Origin: an uncultured Desulfovibrio sp.
GTDB taxonomy: Bacteria; Desulfobacterota; Desulfovibrionia; Desulfovibrionales; Desulfovibrionaceae
Direction of reading: 5' to 3'
Length of the DNA: 5,254 nucleotides
NCBI GenBank assembly: GCA_900550745.1
Contig: URTO01000162.1
Span: 1-5,254, forward strand
Shown here one piece after another: positions 1-5,254 of the stretch. The notes beneath the pieces were generated by a model. The model was not told the origin of the DNA and did no database searches. It saw only the letters and a list, made by a program, of their open reading frames with translations. The stretch's first letter is position 1, and the number at the start of each line of letters is the position of its first letter. The position numbers and the translations under genes are program-made.

Positions 1-196
1 GAAAATGGTTGATGCTTTTTTCCTTGAAGCTCCAAAGGGATAACCGGAAAAATGCCTTAACCGTGGATCCCGCCAAGTGGAAAACTGGAAAAAAGCTGTA
101 TTTTTTCTCCAACTTTCCCCTTGGCGGGCTTCATGGCTGAGGCATTTTGTTGGTTATTCCCTTGGAACGTCATAGAAAAAGGCATCAACCTTTTTC
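1..196. repeat. Long imperfect palindrome (about 95-bp arms)
   Basis: Base i faces base 197-i across the whole stretch without a single bulge. By hand I count about 74 Watson-Crick pairs, 8 G-T pairs and 13 mismatches in the 95 positions outside the tip. Clear blocks are 7-15 with 182-190, 49-57 with 140-148, and 69-77 (CCCGCCAAG) with 120-128. The pairing reaches base 1, so the left arm may continue outside the window. Most departures are transitions, and G-T and A-C are about equally frequent. They therefore do not show which strand, if either, is a selected RNA. The segment is richer in A and T than the rest of the window and contains no credible gene. It could be a MITE-like element, a structured RNA or a decaying inverted duplication; the sequence does not decide. 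Confidence 0.85.
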
Positions 197-200
197 TATG
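171..200. repeat. Perfect 12-bp hairpin nested at the palindrome's right end
   Basis: CATAGAAAAAGG (171-182) is followed by the 6-base loop CATCAA and by its exact reverse complement CCTTTTTCTATG (189-200). Bases 171-190 also pair with 7-26 in the large palindrome, so the two structures exclude each other. There is no T run after the stem, so it is not a typical intrinsic terminator. Confidence 0.8.
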
Positions 201-398
201 GCACAGCCTAACATTTTACCATTTTAACATTTAAGACGCGCTCGCTCCGACATTGAACAGCGCAAACACACAGTGCTTATACGCTTCGCAGCGACCGTCT
301 GCTTCCCGCAGCCGGAAGAGCCTTTTCAACGTGAAAACGCTCCAATATGCAGGAAGCTTGAACTGCGTGCTCTTCCAAAATGTTGAAGGAAAGACGGG
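201..398. other. Non-coding spacer with small inverted repeats
   Basis: No gene can be supported here. Visible structure: TAACATTT twice (209-216 and 225-232) in an AT-rich stretch; the perfect hairpin TTTTCA-ACG-TGAAAA (323-337); and the 8-bp inverted repeat GGAAGAGC (314-321) with GCTCTTCC (369-376), which encloses that hairpin. Open frames cross the stretch on both strands. They lack a convincing ribosome binding site or any family signature, and they run on into the periodic repeats downstream. Confidence 0.5.
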
Positions 399-780
399 GA
401 ACCCCTCCCCCGTGCAAAAGGGCCCCCGCTTCATGGCCGAAACGGAATCCTCGCCTTCGAGTCCCTCACACGCGGCAGGGACGAAACCGGGCGGCCCGTT
501 CGGATTTGGACAGGGTTGGAGCCCCTCACACACAGTAAGGACTTGCCCTGTTCGGCCTCGTCCGGGTTGTACAGAATTGGAGTTCCCCACACGCGGCAAG
601 GGCACGCCCGGCTCAAGAACCGCCGGCGGCCTTTACTCACCCCTCCCCACATGCCAAAGGCACACCGGATGCCTTGGAGCAATCCTGCCTTATCTGGCCA
701 GATTGCTTACATGCCAAGGGCGCGCCGGAACCTGTGGGCGGAAAGCCCAAAGCCTTCCCCACAGCGTGCCAAGGGCACAT
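399..780. repeat. Degenerate array of 60-61 bp period, possible relic CRISPR
   Basis: Related cores recur at 402-423, 463-482 (CCCTCACACGCGGCAGGGAC), 522-542, 585-604 (CCCCACACGCGGCAAGGGCA), 645-663, 706-723 and 757-776 (CCCCACAGCGTGCCAAGGGC). Taking the base before ACA (or its equivalent) as anchor, the last five intervals are 60, 61, 60, 60 and 52; the first interval is about 60. Units at 459, 519 and 580 start with GAG. Over the first 22 bases units 459 and 580 agree at 19, and the differences are transitions. The roughly 30 bases between cores are mostly unalike in register. Unit 459-489 pairs TCCCT with AGGGA and ends GAAACCG. Unit 580 begins GAGTTCCCC. These resemble the start, stem and end of type I-E CRISPR repeats (29-base repeat, about 32-base spacer). 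A weaker eighth unit may lie at 808-838. No cas gene is present. A decayed CRISPR array is my preferred reading; an unrelated tandem repeat is the alternative. Confidence 0.6.
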
Positions 781-872
781 AAGGCCACCCCAGTACACGG
801 AAAACCGCCCCCCTTATGGGTTCAAGGCCCGAAAACCGGAGAGAAAAAAGGGGGAAAGCCCGGCAAAAGGGC
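781..872. other. Non-coding stretch before the ilvB promoter
   Basis: No gene is supported. The stretch holds two near-identical short motifs, GGAAAACCG (799-807) and CGAAAACCGG (830-839), which recall the end of the CRISPR-like units upstream. It also holds a purine-rich run (839-857) and most of a short hairpin, AGCCC (857-861) with GGGCT (869-873). No T run follows that hairpin, so it is a poor terminator candidate. Confidence 0.4.
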
Positions 873-901
873 TAGACCTCCAACTGTCTCACGGCTATAC
901 A
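873..901 (+). promoter_or_regulatory. Putative sigma-70 promoter of ilvB
   Basis: TAGACC (873-878) matches four of six bases of the -35 consensus. TATACA (896-901) matches four of six of the -10 consensus. They are separated by exactly 17 bases. A start near 908 would leave an untranslated leader of about 43 bases before the ATG at 951. This is a by-eye match with no experimental support. Confidence 0.4.
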
Positions 902-907
902 CAACAG

Positions 908-948
908 ACGGAGTGTTCTTTTCACCTTGTACCGAACGGAGTGTTCTT
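908..948 (+). repeat. 13-bp direct repeat in the ilvB leader, second copy holds the Shine-Dalgarno
   Basis: ACGGAGTGTTCTT occurs at 908-920 and again at 936-948, 28 bases apart. The second copy carries GGAG (938-941), placed 9 bases before the ATG at 951, so it probably serves as the ribosome binding site. The first copy has the same GGAG with no start codon at the matching distance. The duplication could be accidental, a ribosome standby site or a binding site for a regulator. Confidence 0.6.
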
Positions 949-950
949 CA

Positions 951-2645
951 ATGCAGTTGAACGGTGCCAGAATTCTCATCGAGTGTCTGATTCGCGAAGG
1001 CGTCAACATCATCTTCGGGTATCCCGGAGGGTCCGTACTGGACATCTATGATGAACTGCCCCAGTACGGCGAACAGCTACGCCACGTTCTGGTACGTCAT
1101 GAGCAGGCCGCCGTTCACGCCGCCGACGGATACGCCCGCGCCACGGGCAAGGTCGGCGTCTGCATGGCCACATCCGGCCCCGGAGCCACCAACACGGTGA
1201 CCGGCATCGCGACCGCGTACTGCGATTCCATCCCGCTGGTGATCTTCACCGGGCAGGTACCCACCGGGCTCATCGGCAACGACGCGTTCCAGGAGGTGGA
1301 CATTGCGGGCATCACACGCCCCTGCACCAAACATAACTATGTGGTGAAGGACGTGAAGGATCTCGCCAAGGTCGTGCGGCAGGCCTTCTATCTGGCCCGC
1401 TCCGGGCGTCCCGGCCCCGTGCTTGTGGATCTGCCCAAGAACGTGCTTCAGGGTTCGGCCGAGTTCGCATGGCCCGAAGACGTGAGCCTGCGCAGCTACA
1501 ACCCGACCTACCGCCCCAACTTCGCCCAGATCCGCAAGGTCGTGGACGCGCTCTACAAGGCGGAGCGCCCCCTGCTGTTCGGCGGCGGCGGCGTGATCAT
1601 GTCCAACGCCAGCGAAGAATTCCGCAGCCTCGCCAAAACACTCAGCATCCCGGTGACCTGTTCCCTGATGGGCCTCGGCGCGTTCCCCTGCGATCACCCG
1701 CAGTGGCTCGGCATGCTCGGCATGCACGGAACCTATGCCGCCAACAAAGCCGTCAGCAACGCCGACCTCCTGATCGCCGTGGGCGTGCGCTTCGACGACC
1801 GCGTGACCGGGCGCCTCTCCTCTTTTGCGCCCAAGGCCACCATCGTCCACATCGACATCGACCCCACATCCATCCACAAGAACGTCAATGTGCGCATCCC
1901 GGTGGTGGGCGACTGCCGCAACTCGCTGCTCGCCATCCGCGAACACCTCGAAGCCCGCGAACCGCTCCCCTGGAAGGAACGCTTCGCCGCATGGCAGGGT
2001 CAGCTTGACGAATGGAAGCAGGAGCAGCCCATCACATGGACGCCCGGCGAAACGACGATCAAGCCGCAGGAAGTCATCAAGGCCGTGGACAGGATCACGG
2101 AAGGCAAGGCCATCCTGACCACGGAAGTGGGCCAGCACCAGATGTGGGCCGCGCAGCTCTACAACTTCACCGAACCGCGCACCCTGCTCACTTCGGGCGG
2201 CCTCGGAACTATGGGCTACGGCTTCCCCGCCGCCATCGGCGCGCAGTTCGCCTATCCCAACAAGCTCGTCATCGACGTGTCCGGCGACGGCTCGTTCCAG
2301 ATGAACCTTCAGGAACTCATCACCGCCGTCAGCAACAAGCTGCCGGTCAAGGTGCTGCTCCTGAACAACGGCTGTCTGGGCATGGTCCGCCAGCTCCAGG
2401 ATCTTTTCTACGGAGGCCGCCTCAACGCCGTGGACATCCCGGATCAGCCGGATTTCGTGAAGCTCGCCGAAGCCTATGGGGCCGAAGGCTACCGCGTCTC
2501 CAAGCTGGAAGACCTTGAGCCCACGCTCCGCACCGCGTTTGCCAGCCCGAACACGGCCATCATCGACGTCATTGTCGAGCGTGACGAAAACGTGTACCCC
2601 ACCGTGCCCTCCGGGGCTTCGCTGGACGAAATGCTGTTGCTGTAA
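951..2645 (+). CDS. ilvB: Acetolactate synthase, large (catalytic) subunit
   Basis: The 564-residue product is the full length of an acetohydroxyacid synthase large subunit. This ThDP- and FAD-dependent cytosolic enzyme joins two pyruvates to acetolactate (valine/leucine), or pyruvate plus 2-ketobutyrate to acetohydroxybutyrate (isoleucine). The N-terminal ThDP domain shows IFGYPGG, the catalytic Glu51 in RHEQAA, and GQVPTGLIGNDAFQE with Gln114. The central FAD domain has GVRFDDR (278-284). The C-terminal ThDP domain has GDGSFQMN (445-452) through NN (472-473). I chose ATG 951 because MQLNGARIL matches the family start and GGAG lies 9 bases upstream; an in-frame TTG at 927 would add eight unlikely residues. 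Oddities: NNGCLGMVRQLQDLFY has Leu482 where most homologues have Trp (Trp464 of E. coli AHAS II), and no ilvN small-subunit gene follows. The assignment to this family is secure; its substrate preference is not. Confidence 0.96.
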   Translation: MQLNGARILIECLIREGVNIIFGYPGGSVLDIYDELPQYGEQLRHVLVRHEQAAVHAADGYARATGKVGVCMATSGPGATNTVTGIATAYCDSIPLVIFTGQVPTGLIGNDAFQEVDIAGITRPCTKHNYVVKDVKDLAKVVRQAFYLARSGRPGPVLVDLPKNVLQGSAEFAWPEDVSLRSYNPTYRPNFAQIRKVVDALYKAERPLLFGGGGVIMSNASEEFRSLAKTLSIPVTCSLMGLGAFPCDHPQWLGMLGMHGTYAANKAVSNADLLIAVGVRFDDRVTGRLSSFAPKATIVHIDIDPTSIHKNVNVRIPVVGDCRNSLLAIREHLEAREPLPWKERFAAWQGQLDEWKQEQPITWTPGETTIKPQEVIKAVDRITEGKAILTTEVGQHQMWAAQLYNFTEPRTLLTSGGLGTMGYGFPAAIGAQFAYPNKLVIDVSGDGSFQMNLQELITAVSNKLPVKVLLLNNGCLGMVRQLQDLFYGGRLNAVDIPDQPDFVKLAEAYGAEGYRVSKLEDLEPTLRTAFASPNTAIIDVIVERDENVYPTVPSGASLDEMLLL

Positions 2646-2917
2646 AAAGGCTGTACAATGTCGGGAGAAGGGGCCATTCCATAACCGCCCCTCCCTCCCA
2701 ACGGCGCACCACCTCCCCCTTTTCAGCCGCGGGGAGGCCGCCCGGAAGGCCGTTTCGAGGGCGCGGACGCCATTGAAACGGCGGCTGTGCGGGAAAACTG
2801 CAAAACAAGGTTGTTGGGCGCACGGAGCCCGGAGCGGCGTTTTTTCCGCCGCCCGCTTTACTGCCCCCGCGCTTTGCGATACGTTCAGACCCATCACCGT
2901 ACTGAAAGGGGATTGTT
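2646..2917. other. ilvB-dapA intergenic region with hairpins
   Basis: These 272 bases contain no supportable gene, and in particular no ilvN. Besides the possible ilvB terminator at 2663-2699 there is a perfect hairpin, GCGGCG (2834-2839), loop TTTTTTC, CGCCGC (2847-2852). A weak promoter-like pair, TTTACT (2857-2862) and TACGTT (2880-2885), has 17-base spacing. The dapA ribosome binding site AAAGGGGA (2904-2911 region) closes the stretch. The length suggests that dapA is transcribed separately from ilvB. Confidence 0.5.
2663..2699 (+). terminator. Possible weak terminator after ilvB
   Basis: GGGAG (2663-2667) with CTCCC (2695-2699) encloses GGGGC (2670-2674) with GCCCC (2687-2691), around a 12-base loop. 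It lies 18 bases after the ilvB stop. No T run follows, so it may only stabilise the 3' end or may not act at all. Confidence 0.3.
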
Positions 2918-3808
2918 ATGACTACCGGACGTTTCCACGGAGCTTTCACCGCACTGGTGACGCCGTTTAAGAACGGCAAGATCGATGAGGAAGCTTACCG
3001 TGAATTCATCGAATGGCAGATCGAACAGGGCATCGACGGCCTCGTGCCCTGCGGCACCACCGGCGAATCCGCCACGATGACCCACGACGAGCATGAAGCC
3101 GCCATCCGCATCTGCGTCGAGCAGGTCAACAAACGCGTTCCCGTCATCGCCGGCGCGGGCTCCAACAACACCCGCGAAGCCATCCCTCTGACCCAGTTCG
3201 CCAAAAACGTCGGCGCGGACGCCGCCCTGCACATCACCCCCTATTACAACAAGCCCACGCAGGAAGGGCTGTACCAGCACTTCAAGACCATCTGTTCCGA
3301 AGTGTCCATGCCCATCATCCTGTACAACGTGCCCGGCCGCACCGGCTGCAACATGCTGCCCTCCACCGTGGCTCGCATCGCCCGTGACGTGCCCGATGTC
3401 GTGGGCATCAAGGAAGCCACCGCGGATCTCATCCATGTGTCCGACCTCGTGGAACAGTGCCCCGAAGGGTTCCAAGTCCTCTCCGGCGACGACTTCACCG
3501 TGCTGCCCCACATCGCCGTGGGCGGCTGCGGCGTGATCTCCGTGACCGCGAACGTCGCGCCCAAGCTGATGGCCGACCTCTGCAAGGCCACCCTCGCCGG
3601 GGATATGGACGAAGCCAGACGCCTGCACTTCAGGCTCATGCCCATCAACCGGGCCATGTTCCTTGAAACCAACCCGATCCCGGTCAAGACCGCCGTGTGC
3701 ATGATGCGCGGCCTTGATCTCGAATTCCGCCTGCCCATGGTTCCGCTTATGCCGGACAACCTTGAAAAGCTGACCAAGACGCTCAACGACTGCGGCCTGC
3801 TTCATTAA
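2918..3808 (+). CDS. dapA: 4-hydroxy-tetrahydrodipicolinate synthase (DHDPS)
   Basis: DapA condenses pyruvate with aspartate 4-semialdehyde in the cytosol, the first committed step to diaminopimelate and lysine. The 296 residues form a single TIM barrel of the usual family length. Visible signatures are GTTGE (46-50), PYYNKP with Tyr110, YNVPGRTG with Tyr136 and Arg141, and GIKEAT with the Schiff-base Lys165. These match Tyr107, Tyr133, Arg138 and Lys161 of the E. coli enzyme. The lysine-site positions His56, His59, Asn83, Glu87 and Tyr109 also match the E. coli allosteric residues. I infer that the enzyme may be lysine-inhibited. The ATG at 2918 follows an AAAGGGG ribosome binding site. The gene stands alone: 272 bases of spacer precede it and a strong hairpin follows its stop. 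Confidence 0.97.
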   Translation: MTTGRFHGAFTALVTPFKNGKIDEEAYREFIEWQIEQGIDGLVPCGTTGESATMTHDEHEAAIRICVEQVNKRVPVIAGAGSNNTREAIPLTQFAKNVGADAALHITPYYNKPTQEGLYQHFKTICSEVSMPIILYNVPGRTGCNMLPSTVARIARDVPDVVGIKEATADLIHVSDLVEQCPEGFQVLSGDDFTVLPHIAVGGCGVISVTANVAPKLMADLCKATLAGDMDEARRLHFRLMPINRAMFLETNPIPVKTAVCMMRGLDLEFRLPMVPLMPDNLEKLTKTLNDCGLLH

Positions 3809-3817
3809 TGCAAGCGT

Positions 3818-3860
3818 ACGCAAGCGCCACGGCCTCTTCGGAGTCCGTGGCGTTTTGCGT
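3818..3860 (+). terminator. UUCG-loop hairpin terminator after dapA
   Basis: The inner stem CGCCACGG (3825-3832) pairs with CCGTGGCG (3845-3852). One mismatch leads to CTC/GAG closing a TTCG tetraloop (3837-3840). Outside it, ACGCAA (3818-3823) pairs with TTGCGT (3855-3860). TTTT (3853-3856) directly follows the GC-rich stem, and TTT recurs at 3860-3862. This fits an intrinsic terminator starting 9 bases after the dapA stop. The broken T tract could allow readthrough into hisI, for which I see no clear separate promoter. Confidence 0.7.
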
Positions 3861-3888
3861 TTGAAAAACATACGCACAAGGAGACTTC

Positions 3889-4281
3889 ATGGAATCGTCA
3901 CTTGCCTTTACGCCGGACTTCAGCAAATCTGGAGGCCTCATCGCCGCCGTCGCGCAGGATGCGGAAACCCTTGATGTTCTCATGCTGGCGTGGATGAACC
4001 CCGAAGCATGGGAAAAGACCCTCGAAACGGGCGAAGCCCATTATTACAGCCGCAGCCGCAAGTGCCTGTGGCATAAAGGCGGCACATCGGGGCATGTGCA
4101 GAAGGTGAAGTCCATCCGGCTTGACTGCGACGGCGACGCCGTCGTGCTGCTCATCGAGCAAATCGGCGGGGCCGCCTGCCATGAAGGGTACAGAAGCTGT
4201 TTTTCCCGCGAACTCCGCGACGGCAAGGTATCCCGCTGTTCCGAACTCGTATTTGATCCCAAAGAGGTGTACAATGGCTAA
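3889..4281 (+). CDS. hisI: Phosphoribosyl-AMP cyclohydrolase (monofunctional)
   Basis: HisI hydrolyses the purine ring of phosphoribosyl-AMP to give ProFAR, step 3 of histidine synthesis, in the cytosol. The 130-residue product has the normal length of the cyclohydrolase alone. No phosphoribosyl-ATP pyrophosphatase (HisE) domain is fused to it, unlike in E. coli. Signatures in order: AWMN (34-37), HYYSRSR and LWHKGGTSG (60-68), the DCDGD metal cluster (79-83), and ACHEGYRSCF (96-105) with Cys97 and Cys104. Cysteines of these last two motifs bind zinc in the family, and the aspartates bind magnesium. AAGGAG (3878-3883) sits 5 bases before ATG 3889. The 3' end overlaps hisG by 8 bases, so the two are surely co-transcribed and probably translationally coupled. 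Confidence 0.96.
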   Translation: MESSLAFTPDFSKSGGLIAAVAQDAETLDVLMLAWMNPEAWEKTLETGEAHYYSRSRKCLWHKGGTSGHVQKVKSIRLDCDGDAVVLLIEQIGGAACHEGYRSCFSRELRDGKVSRCSELVFDPKEVYNG

Positions 4282-5152
4282 TCCCATTCTCAAGCTCGGC
4301 CTGCCCAAAGGCTCCCTGGAAGACCCGACCATCGATCTCTTCGACCGCGCCGGCTGGAAGGTGCGCAAGCACCCCCGCAACTACTTCCCCGACATCAATG
4401 ATCCCGAAATCACGGCCCGCCTCTGCCGCGTGCAGGAAATCCCCCTCTACATTCAGGACGGCGTGCTGGATCTCGGCCTGACCGGCAAGGATTGGGTCAA
4501 GGAAACCAAGGCCGACGTCGTGGTGGTTTCCGACCTCATCTACTCCAAGGTTTCCAACAAGCCCGCCCGCTGGGTGCTCGCCGTCGCCGGCGATTCCCCC
4601 TACCAGAAGCCCGAAGACCTCGCGGGCAAGCGCATCGCCACCGAGCTCATGGGCGTGTGCACCGAATATTTCAAGGAACGCAACATCCCGGTCAACATCA
4701 ACTATTCGTGGGGCGCGACCGAAGCCAAAGTTGTGGAAGGCCTCGCCGACGCCATCGTGGAAGTGACGGAGACGGAAACCACCATCCGCGCCCATAACCT
4801 CCGCGTCATCGACGAAGTGCTGGTGACGAACACGGTGCTCATCGCCAACGCCGCCGCCATGCGGGACCCGGAAAAGCGCCGCAAGATCGAGCAGATCGAT
4901 CTGCTCCTTCAGGGCGCGCTGCGCGCCGAGTCGCTCGTCTGCCTCAAGATGAACGCCCCCGCCGCCAAGCTGGACGCCATCCTTGCCCTGCTGCCCTCCC
5001 TGAACTCCCCCACCGTCGCCCCGCTCCAGAACGGCGAATGGCTTTCTCTTGAAACCGTGGTCAGCACCGGCATCGTCCGCGACCTCATCCCCCAGCTCCG
5101 CGAAGCCGGGGCCGAAGGGATTCTGGAATATGCGCTGAACAAGGTCATCTAA
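4274..5152 (+). CDS. hisG: ATP phosphoribosyltransferase, long form with regulatory domain
   Basis: HisG joins ATP and PRPP to phosphoribosyl-ATP, the first and feedback-controlled step of histidine synthesis. The 292 residues fit the long homohexameric form. Two periplasmic-binding-like lobes carry PKGSL (11-15) and GLTGKDW (68-74), with the PRPP loop GLADAIVEVTETETT near 156-170. An ACT-like HisG_C domain follows from about 215 to the end and is the site of histidine inhibition in long forms, so no HisZ is needed. I chose ATG 4274 because MANPILKLGLPKGSL is the family start and GAGGTG (4264-4269) lies 4 bases upstream. Upstream in-frame starts would only read the overlapping hisI. One oddity: the PRPP loop has Glu168 where the usual family pattern has Gly (TETETT instead of a T-G-x-T form). 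Function should otherwise be normal. Confidence 0.96.
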   Translation: MANPILKLGLPKGSLEDPTIDLFDRAGWKVRKHPRNYFPDINDPEITARLCRVQEIPLYIQDGVLDLGLTGKDWVKETKADVVVVSDLIYSKVSNKPARWVLAVAGDSPYQKPEDLAGKRIATELMGVCTEYFKERNIPVNINYSWGATEAKVVEGLADAIVEVTETETTIRAHNLRVIDEVLVTNTVLIANAAAMRDPEKRRKIEQIDLLLQGALRAESLVCLKMNAPAAKLDAILALLPSLNSPTVAPLQNGEWLSLETVVSTGIVRDLIPQLREAGAEGILEYALNKVI

Positions 5153-5160
5153 GGGGAAAT

Positions 5161-5221
5161 GCCTCCGGCGGGCAGGGCTCCGCCCTGCACCCGCTGGGGG
5201 GCGAGCCGCCCCCCAGACCCC
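5161..5221. repeat. Twin GC-rich hairpins after hisG, REP-like element
   Basis: The first hairpin is GCAGGGC (5172-5178), loop TCC, GCCCTGC (5182-5188), with GCGG/CCGC able to extend it. The second is CTGGGGGGCG (5194-5203), loop AGC, CGCCCCCCAG (5207-5216), a perfect 10-bp stem. CCGG lies at both margins (5165-5168 and 5219-5222). From memory, this arrangement of a G-run hairpin beside a smaller one recurs between genes in Desulfovibrio-type genomes. With no T run it is not a classical terminator, but it may end or protect the hisIG message. Confidence 0.65.
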
Positions 5222-5254
5222 GGCATAACGGCAGATGCAAAACGGTTCCGCATC

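Noticed and set aside
231..605. Minus-strand frame of 124 codons with a 20-residue repeating look
   Set aside because: The protein repeat is explained by the 60-bp DNA period. There is no start signal or known domain, so it is treated as a shadow of the array.
927..950. TTG start for ilvB giving eight extra residues
   Set aside because: The extra residues do not fit the family N-terminus. ATG 951 has a well-placed GGAG and starts exactly at the conserved NGARIL-type region.
240..950. T-box or peptide-attenuator leader for ilvB
   Set aside because: I found no T-box consensus. No short leader peptide rich in Ile, Val or Leu codons precedes a terminator/antiterminator pair.
253..960. Long open frame of 235 codons on the plus strand upstream of ilvB
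   Set aside because: It crosses the periodic repeats and overlaps the ilvB start. Its composition is low-complexity (rich in Pro, Ser, Gly, Arg), and it has no recognisable family or ribosome binding site. A 61-base interval breaks any in-frame repeat logic.
2857..2885. Promoter for dapA (TTTACT, 17 bases, TACGTT)
   Set aside because: The -10 match is only about three of six, too weak to list as a feature of its own; it is mentioned within the intergenic entry.
1077..2897. Very long minus-strand frame of 606 codons opposite ilvB
   Set aside because: It is antisense to a certain gene. Long antisense frames are common in GC-rich genes with third-position G/C bias, and the translation is rich in His, Gly, Ala and Val without any domain.
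2894..3877. Minus-strand frame of 327 codons opposite dapA
   Set aside because: It has the same GC-bias origin. Its composition is His/Gly/Asp-rich with no family signature, and dapA on the other strand is unambiguous.

Overview
The window is a GC-rich bacterial chromosome segment with four complete plus-strand amino-acid biosynthesis genes: an acetolactate synthase large subunit (ilvB-like, 951-2645), dihydrodipicolinate synthase (dapA, 2918-3808), phosphoribosyl-AMP cyclohydrolase (hisI, 3889-4281) and long-form ATP phosphoribosyltransferase (hisG, 4274-5152). The monofunctional HisI, the long regulatory HisG, the codon bias and the GC-rich hairpins after hisG suggest a sulfate-reducing delta-proteobacterium of the Desulfovibrio kind. 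That assignment is recall-based inference, not proof.

Layout. Bases 1-950 carry no gene I can support. The first ~200 bases are AT-richer and form one imperfect palindrome (1-196) with exact two-fold symmetry and no bulges. A second perfect hairpin (171-200) competes with its right arm. From about 399 to 780 there is a degenerate array of six or seven units with a period of 60-61 bp. The better units resemble the ends and stem of type I-E CRISPR repeats, so this may be a decayed array. A plausible sigma-70 promoter (873-901) and a 13-bp direct repeat that includes the Shine-Dalgarno lie directly before ilvB. Between ilvB and dapA are 272 bases with hairpins but no gene. A strong UUCG-loop terminator-like hairpin separates dapA from hisI. 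The hisI and hisG reading frames overlap by 8 bases. Two GC-rich hairpins resembling a dispersed REP-type element follow hisG.

How the genes work together. IlvB makes acetolactate or acetohydroxybutyrate for branched-chain amino acids. DapA commits aspartate semialdehyde to lysine and diaminopimelate. HisG and HisI catalyse steps 1 and 3 of histidine synthesis. The other genes of each pathway, including ilvN, hisE and hisA/F/H, are not in the window, so the pathways are dispersed in this organism or continue outside it.

Most worth a second look: the 196-base palindrome, the CRISPR-like periodic array with no cas genes nearby, and an IlvB whose usual substrate-specificity tryptophan is leucine and which has no small subunit gene beside it.
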